A stretch of 64,000 bases of DNA from NCBI RefSeq assembly GCF_004345425.1, contig NZ_SLVP01000006.1:290552-354551 (forward strand). Direction: 5' to 3'. The DNA is from Paenibacillus sp. BK033. GTDB lineage: Bacteria; Bacillota; Bacilli; Paenibacillales; Paenibacillaceae. The position numbers were made by a program, and so were the translations under genes. How positions within the stretch are numbered: position 1 is the first letter of the stretch; the number at the start of each line of letters is the position of its first letter. Positions 7,717 through 15,920 of the stretch are shown here, one piece after another. Below the pieces are notes generated by a model. It had not been told where the DNA came from and searched no databases. It saw only the letters and a list, made by a program, of their open reading frames with translations.

Positions 7717-8535
7717 TCACATCTTCCGCGCCATCACCGTACTCATCGCATGCTGATGAGGAATGCCGCTGGAGCTGCAGTCGAACACGATCTCTGCGCT
7801 GTCCGTGATGAGCCAGTCCCGATAATGGGAGAGCAGCTCGCCCGAATGCCATTTGTAGGCATGAGGTTCTTTTTCCGGCGGCGGCGCGATAAACGGCTTA
7901 TGGACGAACACGTTCAGGACATGGATTCCGCCAGGGTTAGTGAATTGTTTATAGTTCGCAAAGATCTCCTGGCGGAACTCCGGCTTGATGTAATGAAGCA
8001 CGCCGCTGGAATAGATAATGTCGTACGGCGTATCGAGGCGAAAGTCCAATATGTCCGCTTTAACTGCGTTGACTTGGACGCCCGCGCGCTCGGCCAGCCG
8101 CTTTGTTTTCTCTATGCCGGCATCCGAAACGTCAATGCCCGTTACCTCATACCCGTTCCGGGCGAAAAACACGGCGTCTCTGCCTTCTCCGCAGCCAATA
8201 TCCAGAAGCTTCAGCCGTCCGCTCGGCGGCATAGCCTTCAGCACCTCGTATACGCCGCTGTTTGGCTCCGTTCCCCAATAATAATTTTCCGTCTTATACT
8301 CTTCTTCATAAATCGTAATCGGCTTATCCTGCGAGACATAACCAAGCAGCTTGTCGATGCTGACTTCAAGCGTGCGGCACAACTCCGGCAATAGCGAGAG
8401 GTCCGGCATAGTCACAGCGTTCTCCCATTTGGATACCGCCTGGAACGAAATGCCCAGCCTGGTCGCCAGCTCCTCCTGCGTGAATCCTCTTTCTTTCCGG
8501 TAGATGGCGATGTTCCGCGCCAGTTTCTCCTTCAC
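7717..8535 (-). CDS. XRE-type HTH fused to class I SAM methyltransferase, 272 aa
   Basis: Residues 1-64 are a Cro/CI-type helix-turn-helix (RGFTQEELATRLGISFQAVS, then KWENAVTMPDLSLLPELC). Residues about 95-245 are a methyltransferase with the SAM loop LLDIGCGEGRDAVFFARNGY, acidic GIDVSDAGIEKTKRLAE and post-motif YSSGVLHYI, closest in style to TehB-like tellurite/small-molecule methyltransferases. The fusion suggests a DNA-binding regulator whose methyltransferase domain senses or modifies a small molecule; this is inference. Start is GTG with AAAGGAG 11 bases upstream. It converges on hisS with a 9-base gap. Confidence 0.85.
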   Translation of the reverse strand: MKEKLARNIAIYRKERGFTQEELATRLGISFQAVSKWENAVTMPDLSLLPELCRTLEVSIDKLLGYVSQDKPITIYEEEYKTENYYWGTEPNSGVYEVLKAMPPSGRLKLLDIGCGEGRDAVFFARNGYEVTGIDVSDAGIEKTKRLAERAGVQVNAVKADILDFRLDTPYDIIYSSGVLHYIKPEFRQEIFANYKQFTNPGGIHVLNVFVHKPFIAPPPEKEPHAYKWHSGELLSHYRDWLITDSAEIVFDCSSSGIPHQHAMSTVMARKM

Positions 8536-8707
8536 GTTCGCTCACGCTCCTTTTGATACTCCTCATTCTAGTGAAGTTGCCTCTTCCGAACAATAACGCG
8601 GAGATTGAACTTTCGCCGGACTCAACCTGCGGTTGAGATTTGTAGAAGTTTGGCCAAAGAGAGTATACTGGAGGTATCTTGAGCTATTAGCAGGAGGACC
8701 GTCATCC

Positions 8708-9262
8708 ATGTTTACGCAATCAGAACCAATCGGGATCATTCAGAATCATATAAAAGTATTCCAGGCCAAGGAAGAGGATACGCCCGCCGTGCTGGGGCTG
8801 CTGGTGCGGACCGCGGAATGGCTGAAGAGCAGAGGCTCTGCGCAGTGGAGCGGATTGCTGCAGGGCGAAGACTCCCACCGTACGCCGGAAGCGATTAAGC
8901 GCGGCGAAGTGTATATTTTCGTACAGGAAGACACGCTTATGGGTATGGTTATGCTGATGCAGCAGGCCAGCCCATGGGATCGCGAGCTGTGGGGCGAGGA
9001 AGGCCACGAGAGCTCGGTCTATTTGCACAGGCTCAACATTAACCGCGCGGCCGCGGGGACCAATCTCGGCGAGGCCATCGTTCAGTGGTCAAGCTCGGGT
9101 ATTCATTTCCAGGGTAAAGACCGGATCAGGCTGGACTGCATTGCCAATAATCCCAAGCTGAACGACTTCTATCGGAGCACTTGCGGTTATGAATTCAAAG
9201 GCAGCGCATCCAATCCGATCGGCGATTTTAACCTGTATGAGAAAAGGGTATCGGAAGAGTAA
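8708..9262 (+). CDS. GNAT-family N-acetyltransferase, 184 aa
   Basis: Single acetyltransferase domain: VFQAKEEDTPAVLGLLVRTAEW is the first strand/helix, VYIFVQEDTLMGMVMLMQ the central strands, and YLHRLNINRAAAGTNLGEAI covers strand 4 and a drifted acetyl-CoA loop. The end, DFYRSTCGYEFKG, is the usual GNAT tail. The acceptor is unknown. The frame is open from 8633, but AGGAGG at 8693-8698 points to ATG 8708. It stands alone between divergent and downstream units. Confidence 0.8.
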   Translation: MFTQSEPIGIIQNHIKVFQAKEEDTPAVLGLLVRTAEWLKSRGSAQWSGLLQGEDSHRTPEAIKRGEVYIFVQEDTLMGMVMLMQQASPWDRELWGEEGHESSVYLHRLNINRAAAGTNLGEAIVQWSSSGIHFQGKDRIRLDCIANNPKLNDFYRSTCGYEFKGSASNPIGDFNLYEKRVSEE

Positions 9263-9270
9263 TCTTATTC

Positions 9271-9299
9271 TTGCTATTCCGATAAACTTACTATACAAT
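9271..9299 (+). promoter_or_regulatory. Probable sigma-A promoter of yojF-bshB2
   Basis: TTGCTA at 9271-9276, 17-base spacer, TACAAT at 9294-9299, placed 45 bases before the yojF start. Confidence 0.6.
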
Positions 9300-9343
9300 C
9301 TTCTCAATTCATTATTCATTTTACGATCAAAGGAGAATCCAAG

Positions 9344-9691
9344 ATGATGCAACCGATCCATCCGGCCGAGGTTCAACGACGCCTGGAAAGCTTGAAAGAT
9401 CAAGATGTGTATATTCATCTTGAGATGACGACAGGAGCATACGCGGCTCACAACGACGCTTCCAAGCATCCCGCCGCTACTTTTATATCGAATGCCGTTA
9501 TTCAGTATTCGCATGGTTTAATTTCCGGGAACGGTCCTTTCCGTGTCGGGCTGAAAATGCGGCAGGGCTGGGTCTATTCCGAAGGCTTAACCCACTATGA
9601 AGAAAACGAAGCCGAACGGCTTATCCTCGCCGGCCATGACCAGCAGGGCAAGCTGGTTGTCGCTTTGCAGCTCAGCCGGGAGCCTTTTTAA
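9344..9691 (+). CDS. yojF: YojF-family protein (DUF1806), 115 aa
   Basis: Small protein matching the YojF family in length and in blocks such as VYIHLEMTTGAYAAH, GPFRVGLKMRQGWVYSEGLTH and LILAGHDQQGKLVVALQLS. In Bacillus the yojF gene precedes yojG/bshB2, and the same order holds here with a 33-base gap, so it probably supports or regulates bacillithiol production; its biochemical role is not established to my knowledge. AAAGGAG lies 8 bases before the first of two adjacent ATG codons, so the first is taken. Confidence 0.85.
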   Translation: MMQPIHPAEVQRRLESLKDQDVYIHLEMTTGAYAAHNDASKHPAATFISNAVIQYSHGLISGNGPFRVGLKMRQGWVYSEGLTHYEENEAERLILAGHDQQGKLVVALQLSREPF

Positions 9692-9724
9692 GTAAGAGCT
9701 TTCTTTTAGAAAGGAGAGAAACAA

Positions 9725-10387
9725 ATGGAACGTATATTAGTTGTTCTGCCACATCCGGATGATGAAGCATTTACGATGTCGGGCACGCTTGCGCAGCTGA
9801 TCGATCAGGGCGCACAGGTTACCTACGCCTGCTTGACCCTTGGGGAGATGGCCCGGAACATGGGCTTTCCGCCGTTCGCAAGCCGGATAACGCTGCCGCA
9901 GATCCGCCGGGGCGAGCTTGAGGAATCCTGCGCGGCGATTGGAATCCAGGATCTCAGAATGCTTGGCTTCCATGACAAAACGATCGAGTTCGAGGACAAA
10001 GTGTTCCTCGATGAACATATTCATGCTCTTATCGAAGAAGTGAAGCCTGACGTGATCTTCACGTTTTATCCGGGCTACAGCGTTCATCCGGACCATGACG
10101 CAACCGGGGAAGCCGTTGTGCGGACAGTGGGAAGACTACCCGAGGAGGAGCGTCCTCCTGTCTATTGCGTGGCGTTTTCCCGAAATCACGAGCAGTATAT
10201 CGGCAAGCCGGATATCTCGTTTGACGTGCGGGATTACACGAAGAACAAGATGGCTTCCATCCGGGCACACCGCTCGCAATTCAACAGTTCCGAGATCTTC
10301 GGGAATAAGCAGCATAACGACAAAGAAGTTCAAGAACGATTGGGTACGGAAAGGTTCTGGACCTATAAGTTTGAAAGCTGGAAATAA
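9725..10387 (+). CDS. bshB2: Bacillithiol biosynthesis deacetylase BshB2, 220 aa
   Basis: Zinc-dependent LmbE-like deacetylase that removes acetate from GlcNAc-malate in bacillithiol synthesis. The zinc motif LPHPDDEAF is at residues 8-16, and the third ligand region is GYSVHPDHDATGEA. The frame and length match YojG. It follows yojF in the same transcript and is closed by the hairpin at 10401. Bacillithiol is the low-molecular-weight thiol of this group, which fits the Firmicute assignment. Confidence 0.9.
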   Translation: MERILVVLPHPDDEAFTMSGTLAQLIDQGAQVTYACLTLGEMARNMGFPPFASRITLPQIRRGELEESCAAIGIQDLRMLGFHDKTIEFEDKVFLDEHIHALIEEVKPDVIFTFYPGYSVHPDHDATGEAVVRTVGRLPEEERPPVYCVAFSRNHEQYIGKPDISFDVRDYTKNKMASIRAHRSQFNSSEIFGNKQHNDKEVQERLGTERFWTYKFESWK

Positions 10388-10400
10388 GTGCACAAAGCTA

Positions 10401-10436
10401 AGAGCCCCTCACGCTGCGGTTGAGGGGTTCTTTTTT
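10401..10436 (+). terminator. Terminator after bshB2 (probably bidirectional)
   Basis: Stem GAGCCCCTCA with TGAGGGGTTC followed by TTTTTT. It lies between convergent genes and can also serve the transglutaminase-like gene on the other strand. Confidence 0.85.
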
Positions 10437-10446
10437 ATCGCAGGAA

Positions 10447-11055
10447 TTACAGCTCAGCCGGGAGTCCGTGCAGATACATCATTTTGCAATCGTAATGCTG
10501 CCGCAGAACCCGAATGGTGCTCGGATGAGGCTCGGCATAAATGAACGGATAATCGGTCTCGTCGTATTCCTTCCGGATTGGAAAGGCCAGCCGTTCCTGG
10601 TCCAACGAGAATTGGGCGTCTATTCCCGGTTTGTTGCCTCTCGCATCCACTCTGATCCATCGCCCCGCAGCAGGCATGAACACGGCATTGAGGGCATGGA
10701 TTACGTAACCCGTATCCGGCGTATCCCCAAGCGTCAGCCGCTGATAGCAATAACCCGCCGGTATTCCTTGACTTCGCAGGATGGCGCATAACAGGTTCGA
10801 CTTGGCATAACAAATGCCTTCTTTATGGGCGAGGACGTCGGAAGCGACGCAAGTAATGCGGGAGCTTTGAATATCCCAGGAATGGGAGATATGATCCCGG
10901 ACGTACTCGAAGGCGTGACGGATAAACGTTGTTTCGTCGGGCGCTTGCAGGCGCAGTTCCGCCTCAAGAGCCTGAATGGCGGGATGGTGATAATCCACAA
11001 TCTCGGAATCGGCGAGATAATCGGTCAGTGACGGGGAGATGCAAGGGAAAGGCAA
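10447..11055 (-). CDS. Transglutaminase-like cysteine protease-fold protein, 202 aa
   Basis: Transglutaminase-like superfamily: the catalytic Cys is in HKEGICYAKSNLLCAILRSQ, the His in GYVIHALNAVF and the Asp in WIRVDARGN, in the family order and spacing. No signal peptide, so cytoplasmic. Bacterial members act as peptidases or amidases more often than as cross-linkers; the substrate is unknown. The start is TTG at 11053-11055 with AGGAGG 8 bases upstream on the minus strand. It is divergent from the Dga-type operon. Confidence 0.82.
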   Translation of the reverse strand: MPFPCISPSLTDYLADSEIVDYHHPAIQALEAELRLQAPDETTFIRHAFEYVRDHISHSWDIQSSRITCVASDVLAHKEGICYAKSNLLCAILRSQGIPAGYCYQRLTLGDTPDTGYVIHALNAVFMPAAGRWIRVDARGNKPGIDAQFSLDQERLAFPIRKEYDETDYPFIYAEPHPSTIRVLRQHYDCKMMYLHGLPAEL

Positions 11056-11086
11056 GGCGGAAGCCTCCTTTTAGCTATTTTCAATA

Positions 11087-11115
11087 ATTATGCAATAATA
11101 TGAATATATATTCAA
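11087..11115 (-). promoter_or_regulatory. Promoter of the transglutaminase-like gene
   Basis: Minus-strand TTGAAT (11110-11115), 17-base spacer and CATAAT (11087-11092), about 30 bases before the TTG start. Confidence 0.6.
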
Positions 11116-11127
11116 TACTTTCATTTG

Positions 11128-11149
11128 AACAAACATTATAATGTTTGTT
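11128..11149. promoter_or_regulatory. Perfect 22-bp palindrome upstream of the Dga-type operon
   Basis: The 22 bases, half-site AACAAACATTA, are perfectly self-complementary and contain TATAAT at the centre. Directly at its right end TTGACC (11148-11153) begins a candidate -35. The position between divergent promoters and the presence of a GntR gene at the operon end make it a candidate operator (inference). Confidence 0.65.
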
Positions 11150-11181
11150 GACCGCTCTTTCTATTCGATGTAATCTAACCT

Positions 11182-11193
11182 TATAACGTTATA
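11182..11193. promoter_or_regulatory. Second perfect palindrome, 12 bp
   Basis: TATAACGTTATA, 32 bases downstream of the 22-bp palindrome and 31 bases before the first start codon. It falls about where transcription from TTGACC-N17-TAATCT would begin. It may be a second operator half of the same control region; half-sites are not identical to the first. Confidence 0.45.
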
Positions 11194-11224
11194 CTACATG
11201 TCTGTTGCAGAAAAAGGTGGCGGA

Positions 11225-12328
11225 ATGGAATTCATATGGCGGAACGTAAAGCTGTTGGACCGTTCGGAGACGGTCGATATCGTGATGGATGCGAATGGCC
11301 GGATTGCCGAGCTGGCGGATGCCTGCACGGTAACCGGCGGCAGGATGATTGACTGTACCGGAATGTACGCCTCAAGCGGATGGATAGACCTGCATGTGCA
11401 TGCGGTTCCGGGGCTTGCGCCGTACGGCGACGAGATCGATGAGATTGGCGTGAGGCATGGCGTAACCACGATCGTTGATGCGGGGAGCTGCGGAGCGGAC
11501 CGGATCGACGAGCTGGCTGCCAGCCGGGCGGAGGCAAAGACGAGGGTATTGGCGTTGTTGAACGTATCCCGGCTTGGCTTGCAACGGGTTGATGAGCTCT
11601 CCGAGCTTCAATGGATTGACCGGGAAGAGGCGCTGCAAGCCATAGCACGTCACCCGGCCTTTATCGTTGGGTTAAAGGCCAGGATGAGCGGAAGCGTAAT
11701 TGGTAACAGCGGGCTTGAGCCCTTGCGGCTGGCGAGGGTTCTGTCCGAGGAAAGCGGACTGCCGCTGATGGTCCATATCGGGTCAAGACCGCCGGGGGTA
11801 GAGGAGATCCTGCCTTTGCTTCGGGAGCGGGATGTGGTGACGCATTATTTGAACGGCAAGCGGGATAACCGGCTGTTTGATCATAACGGCGAGCCTTTGC
11901 CGGTTCTTATGGAAGCGTTGGACAGAGGCGTCCGGTTGGATGTCGGGCACGGGACGGCAAGCTTTTCGTTCGAGGTAGCGGAGATGGCGAAGCGTTGGGG
12001 AATTCGGTTTGACACGATCAGCACGGACATCTACCGGGGCAACCGGCTGAACGGCCCGGTACATAGCTTGTCCCGGGTGCTGACGAAGTTTCTGCTGCTC
12101 GGCTATCCGCTGGAGGAGATTATCGCGGCGGTGACTTCGCGCCCTGCCGGTTGGCTGGGCAGACCGGAGCTTGGACGCATTCGGGTTGGAGAACCCGCGA
12201 ACCTCACTTTATTCGAGGTGTCGGACCGTCCGTCGGAGCTGCTGGATTCCGAAGGAGAGAAAAGAACGGCAGGGCAAACGATCAAGGCGAGGGGAGCTTA
12301 TATAAATGGACAGTACTTTGCATGCTAG
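11225..12328 (+). CDS. Amidohydrolase, EF_0837/AHA_3915 type, 367 aa
   Basis: Metal-dependent amidohydrolase: GWIDLHVHAVPG carries the HxH metal motif, VGLKARMSGSVIG the lysine region, LPLMVHIGSRPP and DVVTHYLNGK further His ligands, and DVGHGTASFSF/DTISTDIYRGN the catalytic Asp area. This group is known mainly from operons with a SelA-like lyase and a KDPG-type aldolase, as here. It probably deacylates an N-acyl amino-sugar acid before the lyase step (inference). AAAGGTGG precedes ATG 11225; the upstream ATG at 11198 has no ribosome site. Confidence 0.85.
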   Translation: MEFIWRNVKLLDRSETVDIVMDANGRIAELADACTVTGGRMIDCTGMYASSGWIDLHVHAVPGLAPYGDEIDEIGVRHGVTTIVDAGSCGADRIDELAASRAEAKTRVLALLNVSRLGLQRVDELSELQWIDREEALQAIARHPAFIVGLKARMSGSVIGNSGLEPLRLARVLSEESGLPLMVHIGSRPPGVEEILPLLRERDVVTHYLNGKRDNRLFDHNGEPLPVLMEALDRGVRLDVGHGTASFSFEVAEMAKRWGIRFDTISTDIYRGNRLNGPVHSLSRVLTKFLLLGYPLEEIIAAVTSRPAGWLGRPELGRIRVGEPANLTLFEVSDRPSELLDSEGEKRTAGQTIKARGAYINGQYFAC

Positions 12329-13418
12329 ATACGGTTTGAAAAGAGTCATAAACGCCAGCGGCCGGATGAGCATTCTGGGCGTCTCCGCGCCAACCGACTC
12401 GGTAATGGAGGCCATGAAGCGGGGCGGACAAAGCTATGTGGAGATTGCGGATCTGGTCGACAAGGCAGGCGATTATATGGCGGGGATCATCGGCTCCGAA
12501 GCAGCCGTCATCGTAAACTCCGCTTCAAGCGGCATTGCGCTGTCGGTTGCGGGAATCGTGACGAAGGGCAGCCGGCGGCTGACGGAAAAGCTTCATCAAG
12601 AGCCGATCCAGCAGAATGAAATCATTATTCTCAAAGGCCACAACGTACAATACGGGGCGCCGGTTGAAACGATGGTCTACTTGGGCGGCGGCAGGCTGGT
12701 CGAGGTTGGTTACGCGAACGAAGGAAAAGCCGAGCATATCGAAGAAGCTATTAATGAACGCACGGCTGCTATCCTGTACGTAAAGTCTCATCATGCCGTG
12801 CAGAAGAATATGATCAGCGTCGAGGAGGCCTGGGAAGTCGCGCAGCGCCGGGGTGTGCCGATGATCGTGGATGCGGCGGCGGAAGAGGATCTATGGAAAT
12901 ACGTCCGATATTCCGATCTAGCCATCTACAGCGGCTCGAAGGCGATTGAAGGGCCAACCTCCGGTATCGTAGGCGGCAAGCGGCAATATATCGAGTGGGT
13001 GAAAATGCAGCTTCAAGGCATCGGACGCAGCATGAAGGTGGGCAAGGAAACATCCTTTGGCCTGCTTCAGGCGCTGGACGAATACCGTGACAAGCCGGAT
13101 AACAGCGAGCGGGAGAAGGCAGCGCTGAACAAGCTGCTTCCGCTCTCCGGGCTGCCCGGCGTGAAGGCAACGATCGTGCGGGATGAAGCGGGAAGAGCGA
13201 TTTTCCGTGCCCGAATTCAAATCGATCCGGCTTTGTCGGGTACAACGGCGAAGGCCGTTAATGACGGGCTGCGCGAAGGAGAAATCGCGATTTATACCCG
13301 GGATTACGGCGTGAAGCAAGGCTATTTCGATATCGATCCCCGTCCGTTAATGGGCGACGATATCGATGTCATTGAAGCACGTATACGAGAATTGGCAGGA
13401 GGCCGCACCCATGTCTAA
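12306..13418 (+). CDS. dgaE: DgaE-type PLP-dependent ammonia-lyase, 370 aa
   Basis: SelA-like fold type I PLP enzyme. The Schiff-base lysine sits in IYSGSKAIEGPTSGIVGG, the PLP Asp in PMIVDAAAEEDLW, and the start RYGLKRVINASGRMS is the SelA/DgaE N-terminus. DgaE converts D-glucosaminate-6-phosphate to 2-keto-3-deoxy-6-phosphogluconate with loss of ammonia. It overlaps the amidohydrolase by 23 bases and has GAGGGGAG before the ATG. The phosphorylated substrate must come from a kinase here, since no PTS genes are present. Confidence 0.85.
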   Translation: MDSTLHARYGLKRVINASGRMSILGVSAPTDSVMEAMKRGGQSYVEIADLVDKAGDYMAGIIGSEAAVIVNSASSGIALSVAGIVTKGSRRLTEKLHQEPIQQNEIIILKGHNVQYGAPVETMVYLGGGRLVEVGYANEGKAEHIEEAINERTAAILYVKSHHAVQKNMISVEEAWEVAQRRGVPMIVDAAAEEDLWKYVRYSDLAIYSGSKAIEGPTSGIVGGKRQYIEWVKMQLQGIGRSMKVGKETSFGLLQALDEYRDKPDNSEREKAALNKLLPLSGLPGVKATIVRDEAGRAIFRARIQIDPALSGTTAKAVNDGLREGEIAIYTRDYGVKQGYFDIDPRPLMGDDIDVIEARIRELAGGRTHV

Positions 13419-14169
13419 AATGGCGAAACGATTATACAAAGGACGCGCCGCGCTTAATGTGCTCGCGGGCAGCATCGGTAACGCAAAGGATGTATTCGAG
13501 GCGGCGGAAGGCTATATGCTTGTTGGCGTTTTGTCCAAAAACTATCCATCAGCAGAGGCCGCCGTTGAGGCGATGAGGGAGTACGGTCTTGCGATCGACG
13601 ATGCCGTATCCATTGGCCTTGGCGCGGGAGATAACCGGCAGGCGGCCATAGTTGCGGAGATTGCGAGGCAATACGGAGGTACGCATATTAATCAGGTATT
13701 CCCGGCTGTTGGGGCGACGCGGGCTAACCTGGGAGACAAGGAGAGCTGGATTAACAGCTTGGTATCTCCCACCGGTCAGGTAGGTTACGTCAATCTGTCT
13801 ACGGGACCGGCCAGCGCGGCAGCCCGGGAGCAGGCGATTGTGCCGGTGAAGGCGGCCATTGCGCTTGTCCGCGATATGGGCGGCAACGCGCTGAAATATT
13901 TTCCGATGAACGGGCTGGCCTGCGAAGAGGAGCTTCGGGCGGTTGCGAAGGCATGCGCCGAGGAAGGCTTTGCGCTTGAGCCGACAGGGGGCATTGACAA
14001 AGAAAACTTTGAGGCGATTCTGCGCATAACGCTGGAAGCGGGCGTACCGCAGGTTATTCCGCATGTGTATTCCTCGATTATGGACAAGGCAACGGGTGCA
14101 ACCAGAGTGGAGGACGTGCAGGAGCTGCTGATCACGATGAAAAAGCTGGTTGACCTTTATGGCGGATAA
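13411..14169 (+). CDS. dgaF: DgaF-type 2-keto-3-deoxy-6-phosphogluconate aldolase, 252 aa
   Basis: Aldolase of the DgaF/EF_0839 family. Features are RAALNVLAGSIGNAKDVFEA at the start, GLGAGDNRQAAIVAEIA, the strand GGNALKYFPMNGL and LEPTGGIDKENFEAIL at the end of the barrel. It cleaves KDPG to pyruvate and glyceraldehyde-3-phosphate. AGGAGG lies 8 bases before ATG 13411, which overlaps the lyase stop (ATGTCTAA), so translation is coupled; an ATG at 13366 in the same frame is too far inside the lyase gene and has no ribosome site. Confidence 0.85.
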   Translation: MSKMAKRLYKGRAALNVLAGSIGNAKDVFEAAEGYMLVGVLSKNYPSAEAAVEAMREYGLAIDDAVSIGLGAGDNRQAAIVAEIARQYGGTHINQVFPAVGATRANLGDKESWINSLVSPTGQVGYVNLSTGPASAAAREQAIVPVKAAIALVRDMGGNALKYFPMNGLACEEELRAVAKACAEEGFALEPTGGIDKENFEAILRITLEAGVPQVIPHVYSSIMDKATGATRVEDVQELLITMKKLVDLYGG

Positions 14170-15181
14170 GCGGCGGGTTGCGGCTTTTGGCGAAGTGATG
14201 ATGCGGCTGCAGACGCCCGGCTTCCAGCTGCTGACGCAGGCCGACAGCTTGTCTTATTCGTTCTCGGGGACGGGAGTTAACGTGATGTCGGCGCTCTCGC
14301 GGTTTGGTTACTCGGCATTCTTGATCACGCGGCTGCCGGATAATCCTCTGGGCGAAGCGGCAATAGGAAGCCTGCGCAGGCTTGGAGTGGCAACGGAGCT
14401 TCTGGAGCGCGGCGGACGGTATATCGGCATGTATTTTCTCGAAAATGGCTTCGGATCGCGACCAAGCCGCGTCACCTACACGAACCGGCAGGAAAGCAGC
14501 TTTAACACGGCTCCTGCGGATGCTTACGATTACAACCGGATTGCCGCCGAACTGGACGTTCTGCATTTATGCGGCATTGCGCTGGCCATGAACGACGGCG
14601 TCCGGCTCCATATGCGGAAGCTGGCCGAGGCGGTAAGGCAGCAGGGCGGAATGGTCGTATTTGATTGCAACTACCGCCCGGCATTGTGGGGCGATGGCGG
14701 CTACGAAGCGGCAAAGCCTCATTATGAGCGGATGCTGCAGCTGGCGGATGTGGTCATGATGAACGAACGGGATGCGATTTATATTTTGGGGATGCAGGCT
14801 GAGGCGGCGGAGCGCGAAGGGCAGCTAGTCGAGCTGATTCCCGCCGTGGCGGACCGTTACGGTATTTCCGTTATAGCAGGCACGCACCGTACCGTGAATG
14901 CCGACAATACGCATTCGCTGCGAGGCTTTCTTTACAAAGAGCGAGTCTTTTCTTTTTCGCCGGAGCGGTCGTTTTTGGTGTATGATCGGATTGGAGCCGG
15001 CGATGCTTATACGAGCGGGATCATTCACGGGGAGCTGCAGGGATTTGCGCCCGGGAAGACGGTGGGCTTCGCGGCGGCCGCAGCCGTATTGGCGCATACA
15101 ACGGCCGGAGATACGCCAATGTCGTCGGAACGGGATATTCTTCGGGCCATGGCGGAGAAGGCGGCCGATGTGGAAAGGTAG
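14159..15181 (+). CDS. PfkB-family sugar kinase, KDG kinase-like, 340 aa
   Basis: Ribokinase-type kinase: GEVMMRLQTPGF and GTGVNVMSALSRFGY form the substrate lid region; DRIGAGDAYTSGIIHGELQG has the GAGD anion hole and catalytic Asp. It resembles 2-keto-3-deoxygluconate kinases. In this operon it would supply the 6-phosphate, acting on KDG or on glucosaminate (cannot be decided from sequence). ATG 14159 overlaps the aldolase stop by 11 bases without a clear ribosome site, so it is probably translationally coupled; a TTG at 14150 is the alternative. Confidence 0.83.
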   Translation: MADKRRVAAFGEVMMRLQTPGFQLLTQADSLSYSFSGTGVNVMSALSRFGYSAFLITRLPDNPLGEAAIGSLRRLGVATELLERGGRYIGMYFLENGFGSRPSRVTYTNRQESSFNTAPADAYDYNRIAAELDVLHLCGIALAMNDGVRLHMRKLAEAVRQQGGMVVFDCNYRPALWGDGGYEAAKPHYERMLQLADVVMMNERDAIYILGMQAEAAEREGQLVELIPAVADRYGISVIAGTHRTVNADNTHSLRGFLYKERVFSFSPERSFLVYDRIGAGDAYTSGIIHGELQGFAPGKTVGFAAAAAVLAHTTAGDTPMSSERDILRAMAEKAADVER

Positions 15182-15191
15182 GTAGAACGCG

Positions 15192-15905
15192 ATGAAGCTG
15201 GTGCGAAATAACAGCCCTTTATATATACAAGTGATGAACATTATTAAAGATCGGATTTTGCACGGGATGTACCCGGTGGATGCGAATATTCCGTCCGAGC
15301 CGCTGCTCGAGCAGGAGTTCCAGGTCAGCAAAATAACGGTGCGCAATGCCATCAAGGCGCTGGTCCAGGAAGGATACCTGGAGACGAGCAGCGGCAAAGG
15401 CACGAGAGTGATCCGCAATACCTCCTCCTCCAAGCTGTCCAGGCTGAAGCGTTTTACGGAGGTTCTGGTAGAAGAGGGACATCGGATTGGCAAGCAGCCG
15501 CTGCGGACGGAGCTTTCGGATAACGAGGAAGGAACGGAGCCGTACCGTTTGTTCGGACCGCAGGCTTTGAAGATCGACCGGTTATACCTGTTGAACGGAA
15601 AGCCTTATATTCATTACACCCATTATTTGCCGGCGAAGCTGCACGGCACCGCCGATGTCCTAAAGATTCAATCCCTATACGACTGGCTGGAGGAGCAGGG
15701 CTTTGTGCCGGAGCGTTACCGGGATGAATTTGCCGTATCGCCGGCCCCCGGCGCGGTTCGGGAAGCGTTGGGAATAACAGCGGGACAGGCTGTCTGCCTG
15801 AAGCGTTCCCGGTTTGCTTACGGGCCGGGCGACGATTTGATTGAGTACAGCGTGGGTTATTATAATACGGACATGCATCCTTACGTCGTTAATTATGATG
15901 TGTAA
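15192..15905 (+). CDS. GntR-family regulator, HutC subfamily, 237 aa
   Basis: N-terminal winged helix with ILHGMYPVDANIPSEPLLEQ and EFQVSKITVRNAIKALVQEG; C-terminal UTRA effector domain (residues about 90-235) with LKIDRLYLLNGKPYIHYTHY. It closes the operon and most likely controls it through a phosphorylated sugar-acid ligand; the palindromes at 11128 and 11182 are candidate sites. AGGTAGG precedes the ATG. Confidence 0.88.
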   Translation: MKLVRNNSPLYIQVMNIIKDRILHGMYPVDANIPSEPLLEQEFQVSKITVRNAIKALVQEGYLETSSGKGTRVIRNTSSSKLSRLKRFTEVLVEEGHRIGKQPLRTELSDNEEGTEPYRLFGPQALKIDRLYLLNGKPYIHYTHYLPAKLHGTADVLKIQSLYDWLEEQGFVPERYRDEFAVSPAPGAVREALGITAGQAVCLKRSRFAYGPGDDLIEYSVGYYNTDMHPYVVNYDV

Positions 15906-15920
15906 GGACCAGGAGGGCGA

